A stretch of 64,000 nt of DNA. Origin: Micromonospora sp. C95 (GTDB lineage: Bacteria; Actinomycetota; Actinomycetes; Mycobacteriales; Micromonosporaceae). The translations under genes and the position numbers were made by a program. This document shows, piece after piece, positions 53,972 through 61,731 of this stretch. Position 1 is the first letter of the stretch. Each line of letters starts with the position of its first letter. The notes below the pieces were generated by a model. It saw only the letters and a program-made list of their open reading frames with translations, was not told the origin of the DNA and did no database searches. Location: NCBI RefSeq assembly GCF_018070465.1, contig NZ_JAGPXT010000011.1:105705-169704 (forward strand). The letters are read 5' to 3'.

Positions 53972-54766
53972 TCAGGGGCGGAGGGGGGCGTTGCAGGCGG
54001 CGACGAGGGCCTGGCGGCAGGCGGCGGTGAGCGGGCGCAGGGCAGCGTCGCGCTGCTGCGCCTCGTAGTTGTTGACCGCGCCGCCGGGTGCCGCGTGGCC
54101 GGCCAGGGCGAGCACCCGGTCGAGTACGGCGGCGCGGGCGAACAGTCGACGGGAGCGTGGGTCGAAGCCGGGGGGCAGGTCGGTGATGCCGTCGGGGCGG
54201 CGCAACGCCTCCAGGGCGCCGGCCAGCTCCGGACGCCACTGGGCCACGTCGAGCCGGGTGAGCGCGGCGGTGGTGTCGGCCAGTGCGGCGGCCAGCTCCG
54301 CCTCCGCCTCGGCGGCACCGGGCAGGGTGAGGCAGGCGGCCGGCGCGTCCGCCGGCAGCGGGTGCACCCGCCAGAGCACCGTCTCGAAGGTGTCGCCGGA
54401 GCCGGAGGTGTGCACGCGTACCTCGGGGATCAGCCCCAGCGCGCCGGCGATCACGGCCTCGCCGGCGAGCAGCGCGGCACCGGCGAAGTCACCCGGGCCG
54501 GGCAGGCCGCGTGGGTCGCCCGGCGCCGGCAGCACCAGCCGGATCTCGTCCGGCGAGAGCTTGGCCAGGGTGGGCAGGGCTTCCCGCAGGGGCACGTCGG
54601 TCCAGGTGCCGGGCGCGTCGGCGACCAGGTGCTCCTCGGTGCCGGCTACCGCGTCGGAGACCTCGTCGAAGGGCACCAGCCCGGCGCGCCACGCGCGCAC
54701 CCAGGCAACGAACCGGCTCGACCGGCGCGGCGCGAGGATGGCCGCACCCGCAGCGGGGGTGGACAT
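53972..54766 (-). CDS. Conserved actinobacterial protein of unknown function
   Basis: A 264-residue cytoplasmic protein. It opens with SRFVAWVRAWRAGLVPFDEV and has LREALPTLAKLSPDEIRLVLPAPGD (cited as two parts), AALLAGEAVIAGALGLIPEV and a long Ala-rich helical C-terminal half with NNYEAQQRDAALRPL. No signal peptide, membrane helix or catalytic motif is visible. Its place after the ferrochelatase block corresponds to mycobacterial Rv1486c, a conserved hypothetical; the correspondence is by position. Copy B of the dispersed element directly follows its stop codon. Confidence 0.8.
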   Translation of the reverse strand: MSTPAAGAAILAPRRSSRFVAWVRAWRAGLVPFDEVSDAVAGTEEHLVADAPGTWTDVPLREALPTLAKLSPDEIRLVLPAPGDPRGLPGPGDFAGAALLAGEAVIAGALGLIPEVRVHTSGSGDTFETVLWRVHPLPADAPAACLTLPGAAEAEAELAAALADTTAALTRLDVAQWRPELAGALEALRRPDGITDLPPGFDPRSRRLFARAAVLDRVLALAGHAAPGGAVNNYEAQQRDAALRPLTAACRQALVAACNAPLRP

Positions 54767-54832
54767 GCCGAAAGAGTACGTGGTGACGCCCGTCCGTGTC
54801 TCGACTGCCGCGCCGCCGCCTCCCTGTCGCGC

Positions 54833-54903
54833 CGATCAGGCAGTCGTGGCGCGCGATTGGTTATTCTTCACGGCTTTTGTCACGTGCCACAACTGCCTGA
54901 TCG
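54833..54903. repeat. Second-family inverted repeat in a divergent promoter region
   Basis: CGATCAGGCAGTCGTGGC (54833-54850) pairs with GCCACAACTGCCTGATCG (54886-54903) at 17 of 18 positions, around a 35-nt loop. Like copies A-C it ends GATCGCG and is followed by G tracts (about 54917-54950). Here it lies between two divergent start codons. Confidence 0.75.
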
Positions 54904-54971
54904 CGTTCGTCTGGCCGGGGGTGGGGTGTGTCGGGGTTGGGGGGTGGTGGTGGCGGGACTAGCGTGGCGGG

Positions 54972-55784
54972 ATGGGGCGGCGCTACGGCGAGGACGTGTT
55001 GGCGGGGGACTGGCGGCGGCGGAAGGTGACCCCGGAGGTCGACGCCGAACCGGACCTCGTGGTCGAGGACGCCGAATCCGGCTTCTGCGGGGCGGTCGTC
55101 GGCTTCGAGTCCGGCGCGGTGGTGCTTGAGGACCGGCACGGCCGGCGGCGCAACTTTCCGCTGCTGCCGGCGGCGTTTCTGCTCGACGGCCGCCCGGTCA
55201 CTCTGCGCCGGCCGGCCAGAGCGCCGGTGCCGACGGCCCGGCGGCGCACCGCGTCGGGCTCGGTCGCGGTGGCCGGGGTACGTGCCCGGGTCGCCCGGGC
55301 CAGTCGGATCTGGGTCGAGGGCGTGCACGACGCCGCCCTCGTCGAGCGGATCTGGGGCGACGATCTGCGCATCGAGGGTGTGGTGGTGGAGCCGCTGTCC
55401 GGCATCGACGCCCTCGACGCCGAGGTACGCGACTTCGACCCCGGCCCGAGCCGCCGGCTCGGTGTGCTTGTCGACCACCTCGTACCCGGCTCCAAGGAGA
55501 GCCGCATCGTCGCCCGGGTCAACTCGCCGCACGTCCTGGTCACCGGTCACCCCTACGTGGACGTGTGGCAGGCGGTGAAACCCACCGCACTGGGCATCGC
55601 GGCGTGGCCGGTGGTGCCACCGGGGCGGCCGTGGAAGGACGGTGTCTGCGCCGCGCTCGGCGTCGCCGAACCGGCCGACATGTGGCGGCACATCCTGTCC
55701 CGGGTGAACAGCTTCGCCGAGGTGGAGACGCCGCTGATCAACGCGATGGAACGACTTATCGACTTCGTGACCGAACCGGACTGA
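54972..55784 (+). CDS. DUF3097 family protein
   Basis: A 270-residue cytoplasmic protein of DUF3097. It opens GRRYGEDVLAGDWRRRK, with VEDAESGFCGAVVG, ARASRIWVEGVHDAALVERI, VLVDHLVPGSKESRI, VNSPHVLVTGHPYVDVWQAV and a helical end. The segment WVEGVHDAALVEKIWGDDL-like resembles the Toprim motif region (E in VEGVHD and D in VDHL), so a metal-dependent nucleic-acid role is possible. The family is conserved in actinobacteria and uncharacterised. It is divergent from the upstream unknown gene. Confidence 0.88.
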   Translation: MGRRYGEDVLAGDWRRRKVTPEVDAEPDLVVEDAESGFCGAVVGFESGAVVLEDRHGRRRNFPLLPAAFLLDGRPVTLRRPARAPVPTARRRTASGSVAVAGVRARVARASRIWVEGVHDAALVERIWGDDLRIEGVVVEPLSGIDALDAEVRDFDPGPSRRLGVLVDHLVPGSKESRIVARVNSPHVLVTGHPYVDVWQAVKPTALGIAAWPVVPPGRPWKDGVCAALGVAEPADMWRHILSRVNSFAEVETPLINAMERLIDFVTEPD

Positions 55785-55860
55785 CCCGCCGGCCCCATCG
55801 GCGCGCTCGTCGACCGTTACCGTGAACGGCCTGATCCCTACCACCCCCGGGGGTGTGCAC

Positions 55861-57162
55861 GTGAGCCGGTTAGGGCAGCTGCGGCAGCGGTTGCGTCAGG
55901 CGTACGCGACGGGACGCGAGTCGGTACGCGCGGCCCGTGAGCGGGAGAACGCGCGGCGCGCGGAGCGGACCGCCGAGCGGGACCGGTTCATCGCCGAACC
56001 GGTGACGCCGATCGACGACGGTGCCATCTCCACGGCGAGCCGGGACGACGCGGACGTGCCGAGGGGGCTGCGGATCGCCGCCGCCTGGTCGTGGCGGCTC
56101 ATCGTCATCGGGATCGTCGGCTGGGGGCTGCTGCGCGTGCTCGGCGCGATCCGCGTCGTCATCGTGCCGTTGCTTGTGGCGTTGCTGCTCGCCGCCCTGC
56201 TGGCGCCGGCCGTCGGGTGGCTGCTGCGCGCCCGGTTCCCGCGTACGCTGGCCACCGCCGTGGTGCTCATCGGTGGGCTGGCCGCGGTGATCGGCACGTT
56301 GACGCTTGTGGTCAACGAGTTCATCGCGGGCCTGCCTGAGCTGAGTTCCAGCGCCGCGGCCGGCATCGGGCAGATCCAGGACTGGCTGCGCGACGGACCG
56401 CTGAACCTCTCCGACACCCAGCTCGACAGCTACATCGAGTCCGGGCAGGACTGGATCAACGAGAATTCGCAGGCCCTGACCAGCAACGCGATCGCGACCG
56501 CCGGCACCGTGGTCGAGGTGTTCACCGGCGCGCTGCTGGTGCTCTTCGCCACGTTCTTCTTCCTCCGGGACGGGGACCGGATCTGGCGCTTCCTGGTGGG
56601 GATGTTCCCGGTCGCCGCCCGCTGGCGGGTCAACGACGCCGGGCGTGCCTCCTGGCTGACCCTGGTCGCCTACGTACGCGCCACGGTGCTTGTGGCGTTC
56701 ATCGACGCGGTGGGCATCGGCATCGTGCTGGTGCTGTTCGACGTGCCGTTCGCCTTTCCGCTGACGGCGCTGGTGTTCCTCGGCGCGTTCATCCCGATCG
56801 TCGGCGCGACGTTGTCCGGCGCGGTCGCGGTGCTGGTGGCTCTGGTCGACGGTGGCTGGGTCACCGCGTTGATCATTCTCGGTGCGGTCGTCGTGGTGCA
56901 GCAGGTGGAGGGCAACGTCCTGCAACCGTGGATCATGGGTCGGGCGGTGGCGCTGCACCCGTTGCCCGTGGTGCTGGCGGTGACCGCCGGAGTGGTGCTG
57001 GAGGGCATCGTCGGCGCGCTCGTCGCGGTACCACTGATCGCCGTGCTCAACACCGCGGTGCGCCGGCTGTCCCGGCAACGGCCGATGCCACCGACCCCCC
57101 GGCCCCCGTCGCCGACGCCACCGGTGCCCGACGCGGTGGTGGTCCGGTCCACCGCGCCGTGA
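55861..57162 (+). CDS. AI-2E-family permease
   Basis: A 433-residue membrane protein with about eight helices. A charged cytoplasmic N-terminus of 65 residues precedes helices at about 78-130 and 138-160, a soluble loop (LPELSSSAAAGIGQIQDWL, then the QLDSYIESG helix), FATFFFLRDGDRIWRFLVG, LVAYVRATVLVAFIDAVGIG, FLGAFIPIVGATLSG and VEGNVLQPWIMGRAVALHP, all AI-2E/PerM family motifs. Transported substrate is unknown; members include Na+/H+ antiporter-like and autoinducer exporters. GTG 55861 is chosen; GTG 55855 and 55822 are possible. A Pro/Thr-rich tail ends the protein. Confidence 0.88.
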   Translation: MSRLGQLRQRLRQAYATGRESVRAARERENARRAERTAERDRFIAEPVTPIDDGAISTASRDDADVPRGLRIAAAWSWRLIVIGIVGWGLLRVLGAIRVVIVPLLVALLLAALLAPAVGWLLRARFPRTLATAVVLIGGLAAVIGTLTLVVNEFIAGLPELSSSAAAGIGQIQDWLRDGPLNLSDTQLDSYIESGQDWINENSQALTSNAIATAGTVVEVFTGALLVLFATFFFLRDGDRIWRFLVGMFPVAARWRVNDAGRASWLTLVAYVRATVLVAFIDAVGIGIVLVLFDVPFAFPLTALVFLGAFIPIVGATLSGAVAVLVALVDGGWVTALIILGAVVVVQQVEGNVLQPWIMGRAVALHPLPVVLAVTAGVVLEGIVGALVAVPLIAVLNTAVRRLSRQRPMPPTPRPPSPTPPVPDAVVVRSTAP

Positions 57163-57183
57163 CGGTGCCGGCGGGACCGGTCG

Positions 57184-57240
57184 CCGGCCTTTGGCCGGGC
57201 GAGCCGCTCGCGTGACCGGCCATCCCGGTTCGGCGAGCGG
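57184..57240. terminator. Two-hairpin terminator region between convergent genes
   Basis: CCGGCC-TTT-GGCCGG (57184-57198) is followed by CCGCTCGC (57204-57211) pairing with GCGAGCGG (57233-57240). It lies between the AI-2E permease and the serine hydrolase gene. Confidence 0.5.
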
Positions 57241-57248
57241 GCGAACTG

Positions 57249-58568
57249 TCAGGGTTCGTCGTCCGGGTCACGGGTGAAGACGAAGGTGGCGATGTCCAGG
57301 GCGACCGGGCTGCCCGCCTCGTCCCGCAGCACCGCCAGCACCTCGCCGTGCTCGACGCCGCTGACGCCGCGCCACCGGTCGGGGCCCTCCGGGGCGTAGC
57401 GGCTGACCCGGTCGCCGCGCAGCATGCCGACCAGTTCCCCGGTCGCCCGGTCCCAGCTGACGTCGAGCGCCGTACCCATCCACCACCAGCGACCGGTCAG
57501 CGGAGCCAGGTCGGCCGGCGGTGGGGCCTCGGCCGGCGTCCACGGCCGGGTCGGCACGGGCTCGGCGTCGAGCACGTGGGTGAGGATCCGGTGACCGAGC
57601 GGCCCGATCCCGCCGGTACGGAACCCGTACGAGTTGGCGAAGCCGACGACGCCGGTGCGGCTGGGCCGGTGCACGACCAGCGTGGCGATGTAGCCGGGCA
57701 TCGAACCGCCGTGCCCGACGTGGATCCGGTCGCCGTCGCGGGTGAGCTGGATGCCGAGGCCGTACCCGCCGCGCCAGGCGTCCAGATCGCTGAGGATCAC
57801 CGGTGCGCACATCTCGTCGAGGGTGGCGGGTTCGAGCACGGCCGGATCCGGGTCGGCGAGGAAGGCCGCCCAGCGGGCGAGGTCGGTGACGGTGGACCAG
57901 AGTTGACCGGCCGGCGCCATCGCCCGGCTGTCGGTCCGTGGTTCCTCCCGCAGCGTGTCGTGCCAGGGGTGCAGCACGTAGCCCCGGGCGAAGGGCTCGG
58001 TGGCCGCATAGGTGGTGCGGCGCAGTCCGAGCGGTTCCAGGATCCGCTGGCGCACCAGCTGCGACCAGGGCGTCCCGGTGATCCGTTCCAGCACCCCGCC
58101 GAGCAGCCCGTACGCCAGATTCGAGTAGTGCCAGACGCGGTGCGGCGGGTACGCGACCTTCGCGGCGGTGAACCCGGTCAGCAGGGTGGTCAGGTCGACG
58201 CCCTCGCTGCGTTCCCACCACGGGCCGTCGGGTTCGCGTTGCAGGCCGCCGGCATGTCCGAGCAACTGCCGCAGGGTCACCATCCCGGCCGCGGCGGCCT
58301 CGGGCAGATGCCGACGCAGCGGGTCGTCCAGCGCCAGCCGGCCGGCGTCGCGCTCCTGCATGACCAGGACGGCGGTCATCGTCTTGGTGATCGAGCCGAT
58401 GCGGTACTGGAGGTCGGCCTCGGGAGGTGGCTGCGTGCCGGCGGCGGCCAGATGGGCCAACGCGCCGTCGCGGACCACTCCGATGATCAGTGATGGGGCG
58501 TGGCCGGCGGACTGTACGTCGGCCACCAGAGCGTCGACCTGCCGGGCGGTTTCGGGACGCAGGGGCAC
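57249..58568 (-). CDS. Serine hydrolase of the beta-lactamase/DD-peptidase class C fold
   Basis: A 439-residue protein with the three class C signatures: SITK (Ser59, Lys62), Tyr-Ser-Asn in VWHYSNLAYG and HGG in VGHGGSMPGYI. No signal peptide is seen, so it is likely cytoplasmic, as are many esterase-type members. A C-terminal domain (about 345-439) of beta-strands with RWWWMGTALDVSW is like the lipocalin-type addition found in Pab87-related peptidases. It may be an esterase or D-amino-acid peptidase. GTG 58568 follows GAGGGAG. It is divergent from the NfeD gene. Confidence 0.88.
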   Translation of the reverse strand: MPLRPETARQVDALVADVQSAGHAPSLIIGVVRDGALAHLAAAGTQPPPEADLQYRIGSITKTMTAVLVMQERDAGRLALDDPLRRHLPEAAAAGMVTLRQLLGHAGGLQREPDGPWWERSEGVDLTTLLTGFTAAKVAYPPHRVWHYSNLAYGLLGGVLERITGTPWSQLVRQRILEPLGLRRTTYAATEPFARGYVLHPWHDTLREEPRTDSRAMAPAGQLWSTVTDLARWAAFLADPDPAVLEPATLDEMCAPVILSDLDAWRGGYGLGIQLTRDGDRIHVGHGGSMPGYIATLVVHRPSRTGVVGFANSYGFRTGGIGPLGHRILTHVLDAEPVPTRPWTPAEAPPPADLAPLTGRWWWMGTALDVSWDRATGELVGMLRGDRVSRYAPEGPDRWRGVSGVEHGEVLAVLRDEAGSPVALDIATFVFTRDPDDEP

Positions 58569-58650
58569 GAAGTCTCCCTCGATGTCGGTGGGATCGCCCT
58601 GAGATCATGACAGTTCGATGACACGTGCACGGACATGTCACGATCGTTAC

Positions 58651-59121
58651 GTGGATGCCGTGCTGTGGATCGTGCTGGGCGTGGTGCTGGCGGTCGCTGA
58701 GATCTTCACCGCGACCCTGTTCTTGATCATGTTTGCGGTCGGCGCGTTCGCGGCCGCGGGTGCCGCCGCGCTCGGCGCGCCGGTGGCCGTGCAGGCGGTG
58801 GTCTTCGCGGTGGTCTCCGCGCTCACCGTCTTCGCCGCACGACCGGTCATCCAGCGACACAAACAGACCAGCTCCGACAGCGACGACACCACCTTCGGGG
58901 TCGAGGCGATCGAGGGCTCCACCGCCCTGGTGCTTGAGCACGTGGACGCCGACCGGGGCATGGTGAAGATCGACGGCGAGGTGTGGAGCGCTCGCGCCTA
59001 CGACGCCACCCAGGTTTTCGCACCCGGCGAGCGGGTGCAGGTTATCCAGGTCAAGGGAGCGGTAGCCCTGGTCTGGCGGGACGTCACCACTCCCGGTGAG
59101 CTACCCGAAGCGGAAAGGTGA
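58651..59121 (+). CDS. NfeD-family membrane protein
   Basis: A 156-residue protein: membrane helices at about 3-20, 24-40 and 46-68, then the OB-fold NfeD C-terminal domain (FGVEAIEGSTALVLEHV, GMVKIDGEVWSARAYD, FAPGERVQVIQVKGAVALVW). NfeD proteins work with SPFH/stomatin proteins in membrane microdomains; the next gene encodes one, four bases downstream. GTG 58651 was chosen because the next helix starts there; there is no clear ribosome-binding site, so the mRNA may be leaderless or start upstream at ATG 58618. Corresponds to Rv1487. Confidence 0.88.
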   Translation: MDAVLWIVLGVVLAVAEIFTATLFLIMFAVGAFAAAGAAALGAPVAVQAVVFAVVSALTVFAARPVIQRHKQTSSDSDDTTFGVEAIEGSTALVLEHVDADRGMVKIDGEVWSARAYDATQVFAPGERVQVIQVKGAVALVWRDVTTPGELPEAER

Positions 59122-59125
59122 ACGG

Positions 59126-60235
59126 ATGGAGTTCGTAGTTCCCGCCCTATTGATAGCAGTGGCGCTGATCGCGGTGGTCACCCTGGCCAAGTCGGTGCGG
59201 ATCGTGCCGCAGCAGCGTCAGGACGTCGTCGAGCGGCTCGGCCGGTACAAGCGCACGCTCAACCCTGGCCTGAACATCCTCGTGCCGTTCATCGACGCGG
59301 TGCGTACCAAGGTCGACATGCGTGAGCAGGTGGTCAGCTTCCCGCCGCAGCCGGTGATCACCTCGGACAACCTGGTCGTGTCGATCGACACCGTCCTCTA
59401 CTTCAAGGTGGTGGACTCCGTCCGGGCCACCTACGAGATCTCCAACTTCCTCCAGGCGATCGAGCAGTTGACCGTGACCACGCTGCGGAACGTGATCGGC
59501 TCGCTGGACCTGGAGCGGGCGCTGACCAGCCGGGAGGAGATCAACCGGCACCTCTCCGGCGTGCTGGACGAGACCACCGGCCGCTGGGGCATCAAGGTGA
59601 CCCGGGTGGAGATCAAGGCGATCGAGCCGCCGCCGAGCATCCGCGACTCGATGGAGAAGCAGATGCGCGCCGAGCGGGACCGCCGGGCCGCGATCCTGAA
59701 CGCCGAGGGGCACAAGCAGTCGCAGATCCTCTCCGCCGAGGGTGAGAAGCAGGCGGCGGTACTGCGCGCCGACGGTGACCGGCAGGCCCGGATCCTGCAG
59801 GCCGAGGGTCAGGCCAAGGCGATCCGGACCGTGTTCGACGCGATCCACCAGGCCAACCCGAGCCAGAAGGTGCTCGCGTACCAGTACCTCCAGGCCCTGC
59901 CGCAGATCGCCAACGGCACGGCCAACAAGGTGTGGATCGTGCCGACCGAGCTGACCAGGGCCCTGGAGGGCATGGGCGGCGCACTCGGCGGGCTGGGCCA
60001 GATGGTCGGTGACGCGCCGAGCAAGGAGGCCTCCGACGACGCCAGCGCCGTCGAGCGGGAGGCGGCGGAGGCAGCGCAGGCCGCCGCCGCAGCGGCCCAG
60101 GAGATCCACAACGAGGTACGCGTGGCCGAGGCGCAGGCCACCGGCGGCAACAGCCCGCAGGGGCTGCCCGCGCCGGAGCCGGTCTCGCCGGCGAGCCTGC
60201 TCAACGACACCTCGGAGCAGCGCGAGCGCGGCTGA
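59126..60235 (+). CDS. SPFH/band 7 (stomatin-like) membrane protein
   Basis: A 369-residue protein with one N-terminal membrane helix (about 3-22), the SPFH domain (RLGRYKRTLNPGLNILVPFI, VDMREQVVSFPPQPVITSDN, RNVIGSLDLERALTSREEIN) and a coiled-coil Glu/Ala/Lys helix (AEGEKQAAVLRADGDRQARI and similar repeats). A low-complexity Ala/Glu segment (about 310-350) ends it. These proteins organise membrane rafts and act with NfeD and proteases. ATG 59126 gives MEFVVPAL. It corresponds to Rv1488. A UUCG-loop terminator follows 16 bp after the stop. Confidence 0.95.
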   Translation: MEFVVPALLIAVALIAVVTLAKSVRIVPQQRQDVVERLGRYKRTLNPGLNILVPFIDAVRTKVDMREQVVSFPPQPVITSDNLVVSIDTVLYFKVVDSVRATYEISNFLQAIEQLTVTTLRNVIGSLDLERALTSREEINRHLSGVLDETTGRWGIKVTRVEIKAIEPPPSIRDSMEKQMRAERDRRAAILNAEGHKQSQILSAEGEKQAAVLRADGDRQARILQAEGQAKAIRTVFDAIHQANPSQKVLAYQYLQALPQIANGTANKVWIVPTELTRALEGMGGALGGLGQMVGDAPSKEASDDASAVEREAAEAAQAAAAAAQEIHNEVRVAEAQATGGNSPQGLPAPEPVSPASLLNDTSEQRERG

Positions 60236-60250
60236 CCCGATCCGGTGCTG

Positions 60251-60282
60251 CCGGCCCGAACCGCTTCGGCGGTTCGGGCCGG
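60251..60282. terminator. UUCG-loop terminator of the NfeD/SPFH operon
   Basis: CCGGCCCGAACCGC (60251-60264) pairs with GCGGTTCGGGCCGG (60269-60282), a perfect 14-bp stem capped by a TTCG tetraloop. Confidence 0.85.
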
Positions 60283-60410
60283 TTCGCGTCCTGGCCCGGT
60301 TCGCGTCCTGGCCCGGTTCGCGTCCTGGCCCGGTTCGCGTCCTGGCCCGGTTCGCGTCCTGGCCCGGTTCGCGTCCTGGCCCGGTTCGCGTCCTGGCCCG
60401 GTTCGCGTCC
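60281..60410. repeat. 17-bp tandem repeat (about 7.6 copies)
   Basis: The unit GGTTCGCGTCCTGGCCC repeats without a visible mismatch from 60281 to 60410, starting inside the terminator's right arm. The 463-bp spacer 60236-60698 holds no gene I can support. Confidence 0.95.
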
Positions 60411-60430
60411 GCTGCCGCCGCGCCGTGGGT

Positions 60431-60491
60431 TGGTGCGGGATGCGGCATCTTGCGGTCTCCGCGTGGCTGGTTGGCGCGGGATGCGGCATCT
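60431..60491. repeat. Two direct 20-bp repeats
   Basis: TGGTGCGGGATGCGGCATCT (60431-60450) and TGGCGCGGGATGCGGCATCT (60472-60491) differ at one base and are 41 bp apart. Confidence 0.75.
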
Positions 60492-60698
60492 CGGGTCGGC
60501 TCCGGCCGGCGTCTGATCGGTGGTCTCGCGCTGTGGCGGGGTGGGTTTCCGCCGCGCGGCTCGGATCCGACGACAAATGCGAGAAATGCTCATTAGATGG
60601 CCTGCTGCCTGCCACCATCGGTCCTAGTGCGGATGGTGACCAGGCATCGGGGCACCTCGGCGTGTCCCGGAACCGTCCGCAGGTGAGCGAGGTGACGC

Positions 60699-61508
60699 AT
60701 GGAGCCGGTGCGGCGGCTGTGGTCCACGCCGGAGGTGCCCGGGGCTCACGACCCGAAGGGGCCGATCGGCACCCGACGTACCGGCGGGGGGTTCGGCGTC
60801 CTGCCCTTCGTCGACGAACCGGCGCCACCCCGGGCGGCCACCAACGCCAGCTGGGCCTGGTCGCTGCGGCGGCTGGCGCGGGCCGCGGTCTGGCTGCTGC
60901 CGGCGTACGCGATCCTCTACGGCGCGGTGGCGATGGCCAGCGACGGAGGCGTGGGCAACGACCCGTATCCGGCCGATGGTCGGGCGTTGTACCTGATCGG
61001 CTGGGTGGCCGCCGTCTGGGTCGGCCTGCTGGCCCTGCTCGGGCTGACCGGGCTGCTCGCCGCCACCCGCAGCCGGCACGCCGCCGTGGCCGGCCTGCTG
61101 GTCAGCATCGCCGGTACGGTGCTCATGCTGCCCTTCGCCGGGCTGTCCGAGCAGACGCCGGTCTTCGGCACCACCGCCCGATCGCTGGTGCTTGTCGGTG
61201 CCACCTGCTACAGCGCCGGCTGGTTGCTCACCGGTTGGGCGGTGGCCCGCTCGGGGATGTTCAGCATCGGGGACGGGGTGATGCTGATGATCGCGAGCCC
61301 GCTGCTCGGTCTCGGCGGCGCGTTGATCGGCTCGTTGCAGACCTTCGGCGCGATCTTCGTGCTGATCTCCGGCATCGGCATCTGCTACCGCTCGGGCCGC
61401 CTGCTGCCCCGGGAGATCCTTCGCGACGCGACCAGCGCCAGCGTCGCCACCGCAGGTCCGGCCGGGCCGGTAGGCCCCGGTGGCGCGGGCCCACTCGGCA
61501 CGGCCTGA
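60699..61508 (+). CDS. Multi-pass membrane protein of unknown function
   Basis: A 269-residue protein with a 55-residue cytoplasmic, Pro/Gly-rich N-terminus (WSTPEVPGAHDPKGP, GTRRTGGGFGVLPFVDEP) and about six membrane helices (60-240), ending in a Gly/Pro-rich tail. GCGAGGTGACGC precedes ATG 60699. No family motif is recognised; the helices contain few charged residues, arguing against a transporter. It follows the repeat-rich spacer and precedes a penicillin-binding protein gene on the same strand. Confidence 0.75.
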   Translation: MEPVRRLWSTPEVPGAHDPKGPIGTRRTGGGFGVLPFVDEPAPPRAATNASWAWSLRRLARAAVWLLPAYAILYGAVAMASDGGVGNDPYPADGRALYLIGWVAAVWVGLLALLGLTGLLAATRSRHAAVAGLLVSIAGTVLMLPFAGLSEQTPVFGTTARSLVLVGATCYSAGWLLTGWAVARSGMFSIGDGVMLMIASPLLGLGGALIGSLQTFGAIFVLISGIGICYRSGRLLPREILRDATSASVATAGPAGPVGPGGAGPLGTA

Positions 61509-61525
61509 GGGAGTCGGCGATGTAT

Positions 61526-61548
61526 CCGGCACCTTCGGACGGTGCCGG
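61526..61548. terminator. Short hairpin after the membrane protein gene
   Basis: CCGGCACC (61526-61533) pairs with GGTGCCGG (61541-61548) around a 7-nt loop, 18 bp past the stop. Short, so either a weak terminator or a regulatory hairpin. Confidence 0.4.
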
Positions 61549-61731
61549 GTTGTTGACGAGTCGGAACCATTGTCTGTCCTGAGACCGGTTGGGCCGGATG
61601 TCGGCTCTGGAACCGAATCCGGCGATCCGTCGTCGGCCAGCCCGGCGGTGGCTGGCAAATAGCGGTGAATTGCCTGACAACTGGCCGATTGTGGTGGCCG
61701 GAAGGTGGCTTTCGCGGCAATCCTGGTGACC

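Noticed and set aside
60281..60410. Tandem repeats as a CRISPR array
   Set aside because: The 17-bp units are contiguous with no spacers, and there are no cas genes.
60245..61582. A 445-codon frame through the 17-bp repeats
   Set aside because: It begins in a terminator and passes through a tandem array; the repeat makes any frame open. The real gene starts at 60699 in another frame.
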